In this document: positions 17,589-27,686 of the stretch, one piece after another
Layout: every line of letters starts with the position of its first letter
Position numbering within the stretch: position 1 is the first letter of the stretch
Assembly (NCBI RefSeq): GCF_002014975.1
Contig: NZ_MUXV01000022.1
Coordinates: forward strand, 129,998-176,553
DNA length: 46,556 nucleotides
Source of the DNA: Moraxella bovis
GTDB taxonomy: Bacteria; Pseudomonadota; Gammaproteobacteria; Pseudomonadales; Moraxellaceae
Reading direction: 5' to 3'
The notes under the pieces: generated by a model
Seen by the model: only the letters and a program-made list of their open reading frames with translations
Database searches by the model: none
Told to the model about the DNA's origin: nothing
Program-made: the position numbers and the translations under genes

Positions 17589-17654
17589 GTAGGGGCGTGC
17601 TGAGCACGCCTTGTATAGTAATATCATCAAAGGTTGTGCTCAGCACACCCCTAC
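17589..17654. repeat. Paired REP-like palindromes (GTAGGGGYGTGCTGAGCAC)
   Basis: Two inverted units: GTAGGGGCGTGCTGAGCACG at 17589 onward, and at 17632-17654 the complement of GTAGGGGTGTGCTGAGCAC. Each contains the self-complementary core GTGCTGAGCAC, and the pair forms a larger hairpin. A single unit recurs at 38653 and a related one at 19559. This is a BIME-like arrangement in the gap before the antitoxin-like gene. Confidence 0.75.
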
Positions 17655-17708
17655 AAACCCGTGGTAAATATCAAGTTGGTTGGGTGTATCTTTAAAAAGG
17701 AGTCGTCC

Positions 17709-17978
17709 ATGATAATCCTAGACCTATCCCCACAAGTAGAAACGCAGATTGTACAAATTGCCAAACAACAAAATATGTCGGCAAGTGATTATCTTGTGTC
17801 AATGGCAGAAAAGTTGGTTGATGAGCAACAACCCCAACCCTTCTTAGCACCCCAAGAAGAGATTGGTGATGATGAGTTTTTTGAGCTAACGGGTATTCGC
17901 TCTTTACCGTCATCAGCTAATGCCCAGCCAGTTACCAATGACTATATCAATGAGTTAAGGGGAGAGCATGGTATCTAA
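17709..17978 (+). CDS. Antitoxin-like protein (type II TA)
   Basis: An 89-residue protein from ATG 17709, chosen because AAGGAG (17697-17702) lies 6 bases upstream. The N-terminus (MIILDLSPQVETQIVQIAKQ, then MSASDYLVSMAEKLV) looks like a short strand and two helices, as in ribbon-helix-helix type antitoxins. The C-terminal half is acidic and Pro/Gln-rich, fitting a toxin-binding tail. Its stop overlaps an ATG of a second reading frame by 11 bases, the usual antitoxin-toxin coupling. The toxin frame is broken (next entry). Family call is by layout, not strong homology. Confidence 0.6.
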   Translation: MIILDLSPQVETQIVQIAKQQNMSASDYLVSMAEKLVDEQQPQPFLAPQEEIGDDEFFELTGIRSLPSSANAQPVTNDYINELRGEHGI

Positions 17979-18044
17979 AATCGCATTGCCACGCATACCG
18001 CTATCGATATTGGCGAGCAGGATTTTATTGGTTTAATCAATTAA
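17968..18044 (+). pseudogene. Remnant of a PIN-type (VapC-like) toxin gene
   Basis: ATG 17968 lies inside the antitoxin 3' end with GGGGAG upstream. The first codons give MVSKIAL, the usual start of a PIN toxin. After codon 7 the frame is off: a one-base shift restores THTAIDIGEQDFIGLIN, in which L-D-T-H-T-A-I-D would be the conserved first-Asp motif of PIN domains. A stop follows at 18042, and no further PIN residues are found before gor. The gene is both frameshifted and truncated. Inference from a short segment. Confidence 0.4.
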
Positions 18045-18151
18045 AAAATCATCTATCAACAATCAAAAAATTTTATCAAACATTCTTCCCAAAATCCATC
18101 AACCGCCCCCATTATGCGTTATAATAACCCAACCTTTTTTGGAGAAAACCC

Positions 18152-19513
18152 ATGACCAGACATTTTGATTATATTACCATCGGTGGCGGTAGTGGCGGTA
18201 TTGCCAGTGCTAACCGTGCTGCCATGTATGGCAAAAAAGTTGCCGTGATTGAAGCAAAGCACGTTGGTGGAACGTGCGTCAACGTAGGCTGTGTACCCAA
18301 AAAAGTGCTGTGGTACGGAGCGAACATGGCAACCGCCATTCACAACTACGCCCCTGATTATGGTTTTGAGCTTGATGTCAAAAACTTTGATTTTGCCAAA
18401 CTTGTCGAAAACCGCACCGCTTATATTAACCGCATTCATCAATCTTATAAAAACACCTTTGAAAAAAACGGCGTAACCTTAATCAACGGCTTTGCCAAAT
18501 TTCTTGACAAAAATTCAGTAGAAGTCAGCTATGACAATGGCGAGACCGAGACCATTATCGCCGACCATATTTTGATTGCCACAGGCGGTCGCCCACACCG
18601 TCCAAACATACAGGGGGCAGAATACGGCATTGACTCGGACGGTTTTTTTGATTTGAACGAACTGCCAAAATCGGTGGCGATTGTTGGCGGTGGCTACATT
18701 GGCGTTGAGATTGCAGGCGTGATGAATGCCTTGGGCGTGGATACGCATTTGTGCGTGCGTAGCGGTATTTTAAAGAATTTTGATAAAGATATTGTAGAAG
18801 TCTTGACTGATGTTATGGTTAAGGACGGTGTTACGCTCCATACGGGCGTAAATCCTGTTAAGATTGAAAAAAATGACGGCTTGACGGTGTATTTTGACAA
18901 TGGCGAAACCCTAAATGTAGACTGCCTGATTTGGGCGACAGGGCGTGTGCCAGCGACTGATGTCATTGATTTGCACAAAACAGGCGTGGCAACCAACGAA
19001 AAGGGGCAAATCATCGCGGATAAATTCCAAAACACCACGGTGGACGGTATTTATGCGGTGGGTGATATTATTGAAAACGGCATTGAGCTGACCCCTGTGG
19101 CGGTGGCGAGCGGTCGCAGACTGTCCGAACGCCTGTTTAACAATAAGCCCGATGAACACCTAGATTATAGCAATGTCGCCACGGTCGTGTTTAGCCATCC
19201 GCCCATTGGTACGGTCGGCATGAGCGAAAAAGACGCCATTGACGAGTTTGGGTCGGATAAGGTCAAGGTCTATAAATCCAACTTCACGCCCATGTACTCT
19301 GCCATTACCGCTCATCGTGAGCCGTGTCGCATGAAACTCGTGTGCGTGGGCGATGATGAAAAAGTGGTGGGCTTGCACGGTGTGGGCTTTGGTGTGGACG
19401 AGATGATTCAAGGTTTTGCTGTCGCCATAAAAATGGGGGCAACCAAACGTGATTTTGATAACACCGTTGCCATTCATCCGACAGGGTCTGAAGAGTTTGT
19501 TACGATGAGATAA
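18152..19513 (+). CDS. gorA: Glutathione-disulfide reductase
   Basis: Reduces GSSG to GSH with NADPH in the cytosol. The 453-residue protein has the FAD motif [10 protein letters not shown] (11-20), the redox pair Cys42/Cys47 ([13 protein letters not shown]), the NAD(P)H motif [11 protein letters not shown] (about 178-188) and the C-terminal HPTGSEE with active-site His442 and Glu447. Start ATG 18152 has a good Shine-Dalgarno sequence (TTGGAG). It probably supplies reductant to the one-cysteine glutathione peroxidase at 2373. Glutathione reductase is favoured over other members of the family because of length and the [12 protein letters not shown] ending. Confidence 0.93.
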   Translation: MTRHFDYITIGGGSGGIASANRAAMYGKKVAVIEAKHVGGTCVNVGCVPKKVLWYGANMATAIHNYAPDYGFELDVKNFDFAKLVENRTAYINRIHQSYKNTFEKNGVTLINGFAKFLDKNSVEVSYDNGETETIIADHILIATGGRPHRPNIQGAEYGIDSDGFFDLNELPKSVAIVGGGYIGVEIAGVMNALGVDTHLCVRSGILKNFDKDIVEVLTDVMVKDGVTLHTGVNPVKIEKNDGLTVYFDNGETLNVDCLIWATGRVPATDVIDLHKTGVATNEKGQIIADKFQNTTVDGIYAVGDIIENGIELTPVAVASGRRLSERLFNNKPDEHLDYSNVATVVFSHPPIGTVGMSEKDAIDEFGSDKVKVYKSNFTPMYSAITAHREPCRMKLVCVGDDEKVVGLHGVGFGVDEMIQGFAVAIKMGATKRDFDNTVAIHPTGSEEFVTMR

Positions 19514-19558
19514 ATGATTGTTTTGTAGACAAAAATGGTATTTTTAAAATTTGGATAT

Positions 19559-19581
19559 GTAGGGGCGAATCACATTCGCCC
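19559..19581. repeat. REP-like palindrome GTAGGGGCGAAT
   Basis: GGGCGAAT (19563-19570) pairs with ATTCGCCC (19574-19581) around CAC, preceded by GTAG. The same GTAGGGGCG opening occurs in the repeats at 17589 and 38653, so these form a family of small dispersed palindromes. Confidence 0.7.
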
Positions 19582-19614
19582 TGATAAAGCATATTCAATG
19601 TAGGTTTTTAACCA

Positions 19615-19650
19615 CAAAAAGACAAATTGCCTAGGCGGTTTGTCTTTTTG
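19615..19650. terminator. Bidirectional intrinsic terminator after gor
   Basis: Perfect 12-bp stem (CAAAAAGACAAA, 19615-19626, with 19639-19650), 12-nt loop containing the palindrome GCCTAGGC, A-rich on one side and T-rich on the other. It lies between the convergent gor and trxB genes. Confidence 0.8.
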
Positions 19651-19688
19651 TTGTTGGAGTTAAAGTCGCCATTGAAAGGCATATAAAA

Positions 19689-19719
19689 AGCCCATTTAAA
19701 AAACAATACTAAATGGGCT
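19689..19719 (-). terminator. Intrinsic terminator of trxB
   Basis: A 9-bp stem AGCCCATTT/AAATGGGCT (19689-19697 with 19711-19719), 13-nt loop; on the minus strand it is followed by TTTTTATAT. It lies 34 bases past the trxB stop. Confidence 0.8.
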
Positions 19720-19753
19720 GTGTGTCTAAATCCGTGGTTTGCTTTGGGTGAAA

Positions 19754-20761
<1,008 letters not shown>

Positions 20762-20891
20762 TTAAAGTTAAAACCAAGGCAAAAAGTAAAGCCATAATAT
20801 GCGTCTGCCCGCCCAAATTGCAAGCACCACGCACGCTAAAATTTAAAATCCGATGATTGATAAATACGATGATGGCTTGCTTGTATAAATT

Positions 20892-21560
20892 TTAAACAAA
20901 GTCAGGCACGCCACTATGAAAGCGTAGCTCCCCATCAGGGCTATCTATCAGCTCCGCTTCCACCGCCCGAAAAAACGCCACTCGCTCATCTATTGGCTCA
21001 TCAGATACCGACTGGGCAAGAGCCAGATAATCTTCATAATGACGGCTTTCGGATTTGAGTAAGTATTTATAATACTTTGATAACTTTTCATCATCAATCA
21101 CATCCGCCAATGCCGAAAATCGCTCACACGAACGAGCTTCGATAAACGCCCCGATAATCAGCACGTCTATCATGCCGGCAGGCTCCCACGTGCGTTTGTG
21201 CTTTAATAGCCCCTTGGCGTATCGCCCCGCAGGCAGGTGCGACCATGCGATACCACGTTCTTTCATGAGTTCTAACACCTGCTCATAGTGGAGCATCTCT
21301 TCACGCACCAGCTGGGCAAGTTTTTCTTGCAAATCCTTGTGAAACTCATAACGAAAAATCAAATTCATCGCCGTCCCTGCTGCTTTTTTCTCGCAGTTGG
21401 CGTGGTCTTGCATGAGTAGGGGGAGATTATCTTTGGCGACAGCGAGCCATTTATCGTTGGTTTTTGCCCCCAAAAATGCATGAATATGGCTGATGTCGGT
21501 TTTGGCTTTGGTACGGCTAGCGATGACGTGCAAGTCATCTTCGGGCAGTATGTCGGTCAT
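20892..21560 (-). CDS. miaE: tRNA 2-methylthio-N6-isopentenyladenosine hydroxylase
   Basis: Non-heme di-iron enzyme that hydroxylates the isopentenyl group of ms2i6A37 in tRNA. 222 residues from ATG 21560, preceded by GGAAA; the TTG at 21572 is a less likely start. The di-iron ligands sit in ferritin-like helices: NCEKKAAGTAM, REEMLHYEQVLELM, IEARSCERF and ESRHYEDYLAL. The LPAGRYAKGLLKHKRTWEP segment is typical of MiaE. It is a single gene, upstream of trxB on the same strand with a 196-base gap. Its substrate depends on MiaA/MiaB, which are not in the window. Confidence 0.93.
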   Translation of the reverse strand: MTDILPEDDLHVIASRTKAKTDISHIHAFLGAKTNDKWLAVAKDNLPLLMQDHANCEKKAAGTAMNLIFRYEFHKDLQEKLAQLVREEMLHYEQVLELMKERGIAWSHLPAGRYAKGLLKHKRTWEPAGMIDVLIIGAFIEARSCERFSALADVIDDEKLSKYYKYLLKSESRHYEDYLALAQSVSDEPIDERVAFFRAVEAELIDSPDGELRFHSGVPDFV

Positions 21561-22151
21561 AAATATTTCCAATATTGATTAAACATTAAAATCATGGATA
21601 TATTTTAGCATGATTTAACCATCTGTGAACCCGTTTTGGTTGTCACGTACAGCCACAAATTGATTATTTTTCACACAATAGTGCAATATAACACATATAA
21701 AACATTAATACATTTATCTAAAATTAATGCTATATAACTTCATGTCATGTCAAAAAACATCATCCAATTAAAAAATATTCTCAATGTTTACAAATTTTTT
21801 GGAAATCAGTAACATTATAAATCATTGATAAATATGTATTTTTTTAAATTTATTTAAAAAAGTGTGAATTTTTGTGATAAAAGGTGTTGCAAAATATGAC
21901 AAAATTGGTATTCTATACACACGGTATGGGATTGATGACTGTTTTTGTCTATTGTGTTAAACTTATGCAAAATTTGATACATGATTATCAAAAAATGTAA
22001 AAGTTGTCACGAATATGTCACGAAACTATGATGAAATGCCCATATTGGCAATAACTTAAAACCGCGATAGGTTGTTAAGTGGTTATTAGCTTATCACATC
22101 GGGTGCAAGCGTACAGCAGCCCCATCACTAAAAATGTCAGTGGAGAAACCC
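21561..22151. other. 590-base AT-rich region upstream of the porin gene
   Basis: No gene is seen. A candidate porin promoter is TTGCAA (21887-21892), 16-bp spacer, TATTCT (21909-21914), which would give a leader of about 230 bases. A tandem TGTCACGAA repeat lies at 22005-22024, and an ATGATTATCAAA string near 21981 is shared with the region upstream of the ETF-QO gene. The rest is A/T-rich with short homopolymers, as often found upstream of regulated outer-membrane protein genes. Confidence 0.4.
22005..22024. promoter_or_regulatory. Tandem TGTCACGAA repeat in the porin leader
   Basis: TGTCACGAA occurs at 22005-22013 and again at 22016-22024. The 11-bp period, one helical turn, would suit a tandem-binding response regulator. 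It is about 130 bases before the porin start. No regulator is identified. Confidence 0.35.
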
Positions 22152-23129
22152 ATGAAAAAACTACTTTTAGCGTCAGCCGTTGCTGCTCTGTCTATCACAG
22201 TTGCTCAAGCTGCCCCACAAGTTTATGGTAAAGCGTTCTTGACTCTTGATGTACAAGACGGTAATAGCAACAGTGCAAGCAAAGACTCTCGTACCCAACT
22301 AAACTCTAACGCCTCTCGTATCGGTTTTAAAGGTTCAGAAGCTCTAACTGTCAATACTGACCTTGTGTATCAATTAGAGTATGGTATTGATGTTGATGCC
22401 AATGAAGATCAATTCTACTCTCGTGATACGTTCTTGGGTCTATCTAATAAGCAATATGGTACTTTGCTTGCTGGCCGCTTGAGTGCCATTGATGGCATGG
22501 TTGACTATGCTAATGTAACAGAAGGCGGTGTTATCGGTGGTAATAATGTGCTAGCCGCTATTGATAGCCCACGTGCTAACAATGCCCTTGCGTATGTCTC
22601 TCCAAAATATAACGGTGTTAACTTCCTAGGCATGTATGTTCTTGATGAGAACAACGGTACAGATACTTTGGCTCGTGACGCATTCGGTGTTGGTGTTCAA
22701 TATGAACCTACCAATACCCCATATCGTGCCGGTGTTAGTTATATTCAAGCAGGTGACTTAAGAGCAGCTCGTGTGAGTGGTGCTTACGATCTAAGCCCTG
22801 CAACTACTGTTGGTGCATTATATCAAAACACCAAGCTTGTAAAAGGCGGTGAAAAAGAGAATGCTTTCACTGTATCTGCTGAACACAAGCTAGTACAAAC
22901 CCCTTGGACTGCCTACGGTCAGCTAGACTTTGTTGATAACGCACGTGGGAATAAAGATGCTGAAATCTTCCGTACCGTAGTTGGTAGCAAATATGCCTTT
23001 AACAAAGCAACCACTGGTCATCTATATGGTGCTTACCAACGTTCTGAAGGTGTTAACCTAAGCAATACTGCTACTGGCAACAAAGCAAATGCTTATGGTG
23101 TCGGTGCAGGTCTAGAATACAAATTCTAA
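22152..23129 (+). CDS. Outer-membrane general porin
   Basis: A 325-residue precursor of a 16-strand-type porin. The start is ATG 22152 (MKKLLLASAVAALS) because GGAG precedes it at good spacing; the frame is open to 22134. The signal peptide is about 1-20, with cleavage after AQA. The mature start APQVYGKAFLTLDV and the motifs ASRIGFKGSEAL, YQLEYGIDV, RDTFLGLSNKQYGTLLAGR are typical of the Gram-negative porin family (Neisseria porin and Moraxella M35-like). The protein ends in YKF with the C-terminal Phe recognised by the Bam complex. Base usage suggests high expression. It is a single gene ending in a strong terminator. The specificity of the pore is not known. Confidence 0.9.
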   Translation: MKKLLLASAVAALSITVAQAAPQVYGKAFLTLDVQDGNSNSASKDSRTQLNSNASRIGFKGSEALTVNTDLVYQLEYGIDVDANEDQFYSRDTFLGLSNKQYGTLLAGRLSAIDGMVDYANVTEGGVIGGNNVLAAIDSPRANNALAYVSPKYNGVNFLGMYVLDENNGTDTLARDAFGVGVQYEPTNTPYRAGVSYIQAGDLRAARVSGAYDLSPATTVGALYQNTKLVKGGEKENAFTVSAEHKLVQTPWTAYGQLDFVDNARGNKDAEIFRTVVGSKYAFNKATTGHLYGAYQRSEGVNLSNTATGNKANAYGVGAGLEYKF

Positions 23130-23146
23130 TTTGTATCACACTCTTA

Positions 23147-23174
23147 CAAAAACCCGCCTGATGGTGGGTTTTTG
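23147..23174. terminator. Bidirectional terminator between porin and cca
   Basis: Stem CAAAAACCC (23147-23155) with GGGTTTTTG (23166-23174), extended by an inner GCC/GGT, with a 4-nt loop. It lies 17 bases after the porin stop and serves the convergent cca-SDR frame as well. Confidence 0.8.
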
Positions 23175-23195
23175 CTGTTTTATATTTTGTCTTTT

Positions 23196-23966
23196 TTAGC
23201 TACCCCTTAACGTCAAGCTCCGTCCACCGTCCACCGCCAAAATCTGCCCTGTGATATAAGGAGCGTTCGCCAAAAATAGCACCGCTTGGGCGATGTCATT
23301 GGGCGTACCGATTGTTTGTAAGGGAACAGAACTCGCAAGTTCGTCTTTGGTGCTGTCGTTCAATTCATTATTTTTGTTATCTTCTGGAAAAATATTCACA
23401 CCAGGGGAGACGCCATTGACCCGCACGCTTGGAGCAAACTCCAACGCCAAGGACTGCACCATGCCCAGATGTGCCGATTTTGCCATGTTATAAATGGGGT
23501 AGCCGATAAAGGGCTTATCTCGTGCGTGAATGTCAAGCAGGCTAATGATTGCTCCATGATTTGTGATAAGCTCATCTTTAAAAACATGACTTAAAAATAG
23601 TGGAGCTTTGGCATTGGTCAAAAACAAATCGTCCCAGTCCGTTTGCCACTTATCCAAATCATCATTGACATCACTTGGATAAAAACTTGACGCATTATGC
23701 ACCAAAACATCAATCCGCCCAAATAAAGCTATGGCGTGATTTTTAAAATCTGCCAATGTATTTTTATCATTAACAATACTCAAATCCGCCTTGATGATTT
23801 TGGCACTATTATCACAAATGGCATTTAATTCATCTGCCAAATATTGAGCATCTGTTTGGCTATGATGATAATGGATAATGACGTTAAAGCCGTTACTGTG
23901 AAAGGCTTCGACGATTGCCTTGCCAATGCGTTTTGCTCCGCCTGTGATTAGGGCGACTTTTTTCAT
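23196..23966 (-). CDS. Pteridine reductase / FolM-like SDR (internal start, alternative product)
   Basis: If translated from ATG 23966 this is a 256-residue NADPH-dependent SDR. AAAAGG lies about 8 bases before that ATG, so separate or additional initiation is plausible. N-terminal cofactor motif TGGAKRIG, an NAS motif, the catalytic Tyr and Lys (YNMAK), then SPGVNIFPE and a C-terminal DGGRSLTLRG. The Arg in TGGxxRIG points to the dihydromonapterin/pteridine reductase branch (FolM, PTR1) used in tetrahydropterin metabolism. Listed separately because it is a complete functional unit; it overlaps the fused frame above. Confidence 0.6.
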   Translation of the reverse strand: MKKVALITGGAKRIGKAIVEAFHSNGFNVIIHYHHSQTDAQYLADELNAICDNSAKIIKADLSIVNDKNTLADFKNHAIALFGRIDVLVHNASSFYPSDVNDDLDKWQTDWDDLFLTNAKAPLFLSHVFKDELITNHGAIISLLDIHARDKPFIGYPIYNMAKSAHLGMVQSLALEFAPSVRVNGVSPGVNIFPEDNKNNELNDSTKDELASSVPLQTIGTPNDIAQAVLFLANAPYITGQILAVDGGRSLTLRGS

Positions 23967-25106
23967 AAAATTGCCTTTTTTTAAAAATTCGCTTAATTTT
24001 AATAATCTTAGCTGTGCCAGCTCATCGCCAATTTGTTTACCTTTTAATGACTTATCAATATCGTTAATCGTTACCGATTGATAAAGGCTAATGGCGTGAT
24101 GAAAAAATTCACGATTGATTGTTTTATTGTTTACTATTTCTACCGCATTAATCAAATCAAATAACACCCTTTTGTCTTTTTGGGCTTTGGTATTTTCTAT
24201 TAACATTAATAATTTATCGGCAGAAATGTCTTGATAATGGGTTAATTCATCAAAAAGCGTGATGAATAATTGGGCAAATTGCGTAATGGCTTTGGGCGTT
24301 AATAACCGCTCGCACAGTTTTGATAAATCCGCTTTATTATCCAAAAATCCATAGGTTAATATGGCAAATTTGATATGCAATGGCTTATCGTGGGCGGTTT
24401 TTAATTTATCAAAAGTGGTTTGGCGAATGGTGTTATTTTGCCAAATGGTGTTTAGCTCGGGTAGAATTTCTTTTAAAATATCTAAATAAAATAACAGTTC
24501 AAAAAACGCAAACGCACACATCTCATCAAAAGCCTTCACGCATTCCGTCCAAATCCGCTCACGGCTAAGGTGCAAAAGCTCCCCCCGACTGGCAATGCTT
24601 TGCATAAGGTAAGCGGTGTCAGGGGCGACCGTAAAACCCAGCTCATAAAAGCGGGCATAAAAGCGAGCGACTCGCAATACACGAAGCGGGTCTTCGCTAA
24701 ATGCAGGGGATACATGGCGTAAGAGCTTGTGGCGTAGGTCATTTTGTCCGTCATAAAAGTCCACCACTTGCCCTGTGCGTGGCGTGTCGTCAAACAGTCC
24801 GTCAACTTCTATGGCAAGGGCGTTTATCGTCAAATCTCGGCGTGCCAAATCGTCTTGTAAGCTCACTCCGTCCGTCTGTACAGCAAAACCTTGATGACCT
24901 TTGCCGTTTTTGCGTTCGGTGCGGGCAAGGGCGTACTCGGCATGAGTGTGCGGGTGCAAAAACACAGGAAAATCCGCCCCCACTTGGGTAAAGCCTTGGG
25001 TGAGCAGGTCGGCAGGACTTGCCCCCACCACCATAAAATCTTTGTCTTTGATGGGGTGACCTAAGAGCGTATCACGCACCGCCCCACCAACCAAATATAC
25101 TTGCAT
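23196..25106 (-). CDS. cca: CCA-adding enzyme fused in frame to a pteridine-reductase-like SDR
   Basis: One 636-codon frame. Residues 1-380 are a class II tRNA nucleotidyltransferase that adds or repairs the 3' CCA: YLVGGAVRDTLLG, the metal-binding DKD of IKDKDFMVVG, RRDLTINALAI and EDPLRVLRVARF. The C-terminal part of this half lacks the HD phosphohydrolase motif seen in E. coli Cca. From 381 on, MKKVALITGGAKRIGKAIVEAF opens a short-chain dehydrogenase with the TGGxxRIG motif of FolM/pteridine reductases, NASSFYPS and the catalytic YxxxK (YNMAK). The joint LKKGNFMKK is encoded by a run of seven A; one A less would end cca at a TGA overlapping the SDR ATG. Start ATG 25106 (MQVYLVGG) is preferred over ATG 25136. 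Fusion or homopolymer change is unresolved. Confidence 0.85.
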   Translation of the reverse strand: MQVYLVGGAVRDTLLGHPIKDKDFMVVGASPADLLTQGFTQVGADFPVFLHPHTHAEYALARTERKNGKGHQGFAVQTDGVSLQDDLARRDLTINALAIEVDGLFDDTPRTGQVVDFYDGQNDLRHKLLRHVSPAFSEDPLRVLRVARFYARFYELGFTVAPDTAYLMQSIASRGELLHLSRERIWTECVKAFDEMCAFAFFELLFYLDILKEILPELNTIWQNNTIRQTTFDKLKTAHDKPLHIKFAILTYGFLDNKADLSKLCERLLTPKAITQFAQLFITLFDELTHYQDISADKLLMLIENTKAQKDKRVLFDLINAVEIVNNKTINREFFHHAISLYQSVTINDIDKSLKGKQIGDELAQLRLLKLSEFLKKGNFMKKVALITGGAKRIGKAIVEAFHSNGFNVIIHYHHSQTDAQYLADELNAICDNSAKIIKADLSIVNDKNTLADFKNHAIALFGRIDVLVHNASSFYPSDVNDDLDKWQTDWDDLFLTNAKAPLFLSHVFKDELITNHGAIISLLDIHARDKPFIGYPIYNMAKSAHLGMVQSLALEFAPSVRVNGVSPGVNIFPEDNKNNELNDSTKDELASSVPLQTIGTPNDIAQAVLFLANAPYITGQILAVDGGRSLTLRGS

Positions 25107-25158
25107 GGTAAATCTTTTTTGATAAATTTGGCTCATTGTAGCGTAAATTAACCAATAA

Positions 25159-25184
25159 AAAAAGCACCCTGATGAGTGCTTTTT
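25159..25184 (-). terminator. Intrinsic terminator of maeB
   Basis: A 9-bp stem AAAAAGCAC/GTGCTTTTT (25159-25167 with 25176-25184), 8-nt loop, T run on the minus strand. It lies 14 bases past the maeB stop. Confidence 0.8.
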
Positions 25185-25197
25185 GGGTTTGACCGGC

Positions 25198-27537
25198 TTA
25201 TTTTGCCATGTCCTGAGCGTCCGATACCGATAGGGCGGTCATGTTGACGATGCGACGAGCGGTCGCAGAAGGTGTCAAGATATGCACCGGCTTGTCCGCA
25301 CCTAGCAGGATAGGCCCTAGGGCGGCCGAGCCTGTGGCGGTTTTTAGTAGGTTAAAGGCGATGTTGGCACTGTCAAGCGTTGGCATAATAAGTAGGTTTG
25401 CCGAGCCTTTTAAGGTGCTAAATGGATAGCTGTGCTGACGCATACGCTCATCTAGGGCGGTGTCGCCATGCATTTCGCCATCAAACTCAAAGTCCACGTT
25501 CATCTTTGTTAAGATGTCATGCACCTGACGCATTTTGAGAGCAGAAGTACGGTCTGATGCCCCAAAGTTAGAATGTGACAGTAGGGCGACTTTTGGTGTG
25601 ATACCAAAACGACGTACTGCTGCGGCTGCCAAAATGGTCATCTCGGCAAGCTCTTCGGCGGTTGGGTCTTCGTTGATGTAGGTATCAGCGATGAACAGGT
25701 TGCGGTTTTGCATGAGTACGGCACTCATGGCGTAGAAGTTGGATACGCCATCTTTTTTGCCGATGACTTGATTTAGGTATTTTAAATGCAAGTGATAAAA
25801 ACCAAACGTACCACAAATCAAGCCGTCCGCATCGCCAAGCTCGACCATGAGTGAGCCGATAAGCGTGGTTTTACGGCGAACATCACGACGAGCCAGCTCT
25901 AAGCTGACGCCATTGCGTTGATTGGCTGTGTAGTGATATTCGACATATCTGTCGTAGTGGGGGTTGTTGTTGGGGTTGATGATGGTAATGTTTTGACCAT
26001 CGACCAAACGCAGACCGAGATTGTCGATTTCTTGGTTGATAATCTCGGGGCGACCGATAAGGATAGGCTGGGCGATTTGCTCGTCCACCACCACTTGCAC
26101 CGCACGCAACACATTGATGTCTTCACCTTCGGCATAGACAATACGTTTGGGGTTGGCTTTTGCCTTGTTGAAGATGGGCTTCATGGCAAGAGCAGTATTA
26201 TAGATGAACTCAGACAATTTTTGGCGATAGACATCAAAGTCTGCAATCGGCAAGGTTGCCACGCCTGTGTCCATCGCAGCCTTGGCAACAGCAGGGGCAA
26301 TCTCTAGGATAAGATTTGGCTCCAAAGGACCGGGGATAAGGTACTCACGCCCAAAGCTTTTGCCAGTTTCGTCTTTTTGACTGTCCACAGACGGGGTGGA
26401 TTCGGTGTGAGCCATCGCTGCGATGGCGTGTACGCACGCAAGCTTCATCTCTTCATTAACGACAGTTGCCCCAACGTCCAATGCCCCACGGAAAATATAA
26501 GGGAAGCATAGGGCGTTATTGACTTGGTTGGGGTAGTCTGAGCGACCTGTCGCCATAATCACGTCCGAACGCACCGCATGGGCAAGCTCGGGCATAATCT
26601 CAGGGGTTGGGTTGGCAAGGGCAAAGATAATCGGGTCTTTTGCCATTGAGCGTACCATATCTTGGCTGACCACGCCTGGCCCTGACAGACCTAAAAATAC
26701 GTCGGCACCGTTCATGACTTCGGCAAGGGTGGTCTTGTCGGTATCACGAGCAAAGCGGGCTTTGGATTCGTCTAGGTTTTCACGGCTTGTCGTGATAACG
26801 CCTTTTGAGTCAAGCACATAGATGTTGTTTTTGTTGGCTCCAAGTGCCACAATCAAATCAAGGCAACTAATCGCTGCCGCCCCTGCCCCTGAGCAGACAA
26901 GCGTAATCTCGCCGATGTTTTTGCTGTTAAGTTGTAGAGCGTTTAGCAGGGCGGCGGCTGAGATGATGGCGGTACCATGCTGGTCGTCATGGAATACAGG
27001 AATATTCATGCGTTCACGCAGTTCACGCTCGATTTTGAAGCACTCAGGTGCTTTGATGTCTTCTAGGTTAATCCCGCCAAAGGTCGGCTCCAAGCTTGCC
27101 ACTGTCTCGATGAATTTGTCGGGGTCGGTCTCATTAATCTCAATGTCAAACACATCAATGCCAGCGAACTTCTTAAATAGCACGCCTTTACCTTCCATGA
27201 CAGGCTTGGACGCCAATGCACCAATGTTGCCAAGCCCAAGCACAGCAGTACCGTTGGTAATCACGCCAACTAGATTGGAGCGAGCGGTGTATTTGGCGGC
27301 AAGTTTGGGGTCTTTTTCGATTTCAAGACAAGGCACCGCCACGCCAGGGGAGTAGGCAAGAGCTAGGTCTCGTTGGTTGGCGATTTGTTTGGTGGGAGTG
27401 ACAGAGATTTTACCAGGACGGGGGTGTTCATGGTAATGCAGGGCGTTTTGTTCAAATTGTAAACGCTGAGCATCCGCTTCGGATAAAAAAGCGGTGTCGT
27501 GAGTTTTGTCCTGTGCAGGAACATCTTGATGAGCCAT
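25198..27537 (-). CDS. maeB: NADP-dependent malic enzyme with phosphotransacetylase-like domain
   Basis: Oxidatively decarboxylates malate to pyruvate, producing NADPH. The 779-residue protein has the two-part MaeB layout. The N-terminal malic enzyme (about 1-440) has [37 protein letters not shown] and the dinucleotide-binding [15 protein letters not shown]. The C-terminal ~330 residues resemble phosphotransacetylase ([31 protein letters not shown]) and are regulatory in E. coli MaeB. It is slightly longer than E. coli MaeB (759) because of the N-terminal extension. It lies 149 bases downstream of the TRAP permease on the same strand. Co-use with imported C4 acids is inferred from the neighbourhood. 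Confidence 0.96.
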   Translation of the reverse strand: MAHQDVPAQDKTHDTAFLSEADAQRLQFEQNALHYHEHPRPGKISVTPTKQIANQRDLALAYSPGVAVPCLEIEKDPKLAAKYTARSNLVGVITNGTAVLGLGNIGALASKPVMEGKGVLFKKFAGIDVFDIEINETDPDKFIETVASLEPTFGGINLEDIKAPECFKIERELRERMNIPVFHDDQHGTAIISAAALLNALQLNSKNIGEITLVCSGAGAAAISCLDLIVALGANKNNIYVLDSKGVITTSRENLDESKARFARDTDKTTLAEVMNGADVFLGLSGPGVVSQDMVRSMAKDPIIFALANPTPEIMPELAHAVRSDVIMATGRSDYPNQVNNALCFPYIFRGALDVGATVVNEEMKLACVHAIAAMAHTESTPSVDSQKDETGKSFGREYLIPGPLEPNLILEIAPAVAKAAMDTGVATLPIADFDVYRQKLSEFIYNTALAMKPIFNKAKANPKRIVYAEGEDINVLRAVQVVVDEQIAQPILIGRPEIINQEIDNLGLRLVDGQNITIINPNNNPHYDRYVEYHYTANQRNGVSLELARRDVRRKTTLIGSLMVELGDADGLICGTFGFYHLHLKYLNQVIGKKDGVSNFYAMSAVLMQNRNLFIADTYINEDPTAEELAEMTILAAAAVRRFGITPKVALLSHSNFGASDRTSALKMRQVHDILTKMNVDFEFDGEMHGDTALDERMRQHSYPFSTLKGSANLLIMPTLDSANIAFNLLKTATGSAALGPILLGADKPVHILTPSATARRIVNMTALSVSDAQDMAK

Positions 27538-27686
27538 AATGCTTTTCCAGGTTGTTGAGAATAAAAACTATGAATAAAAATCGCTTTATTTTAACATGAT
27601 TTTGGGGGTCATGCTAGGATTTGTTTATGGGTGTTTCTGTCTATTTTTTGGTTTGAAAAAAACACCGCCCAAAGGCGATGCATGGA

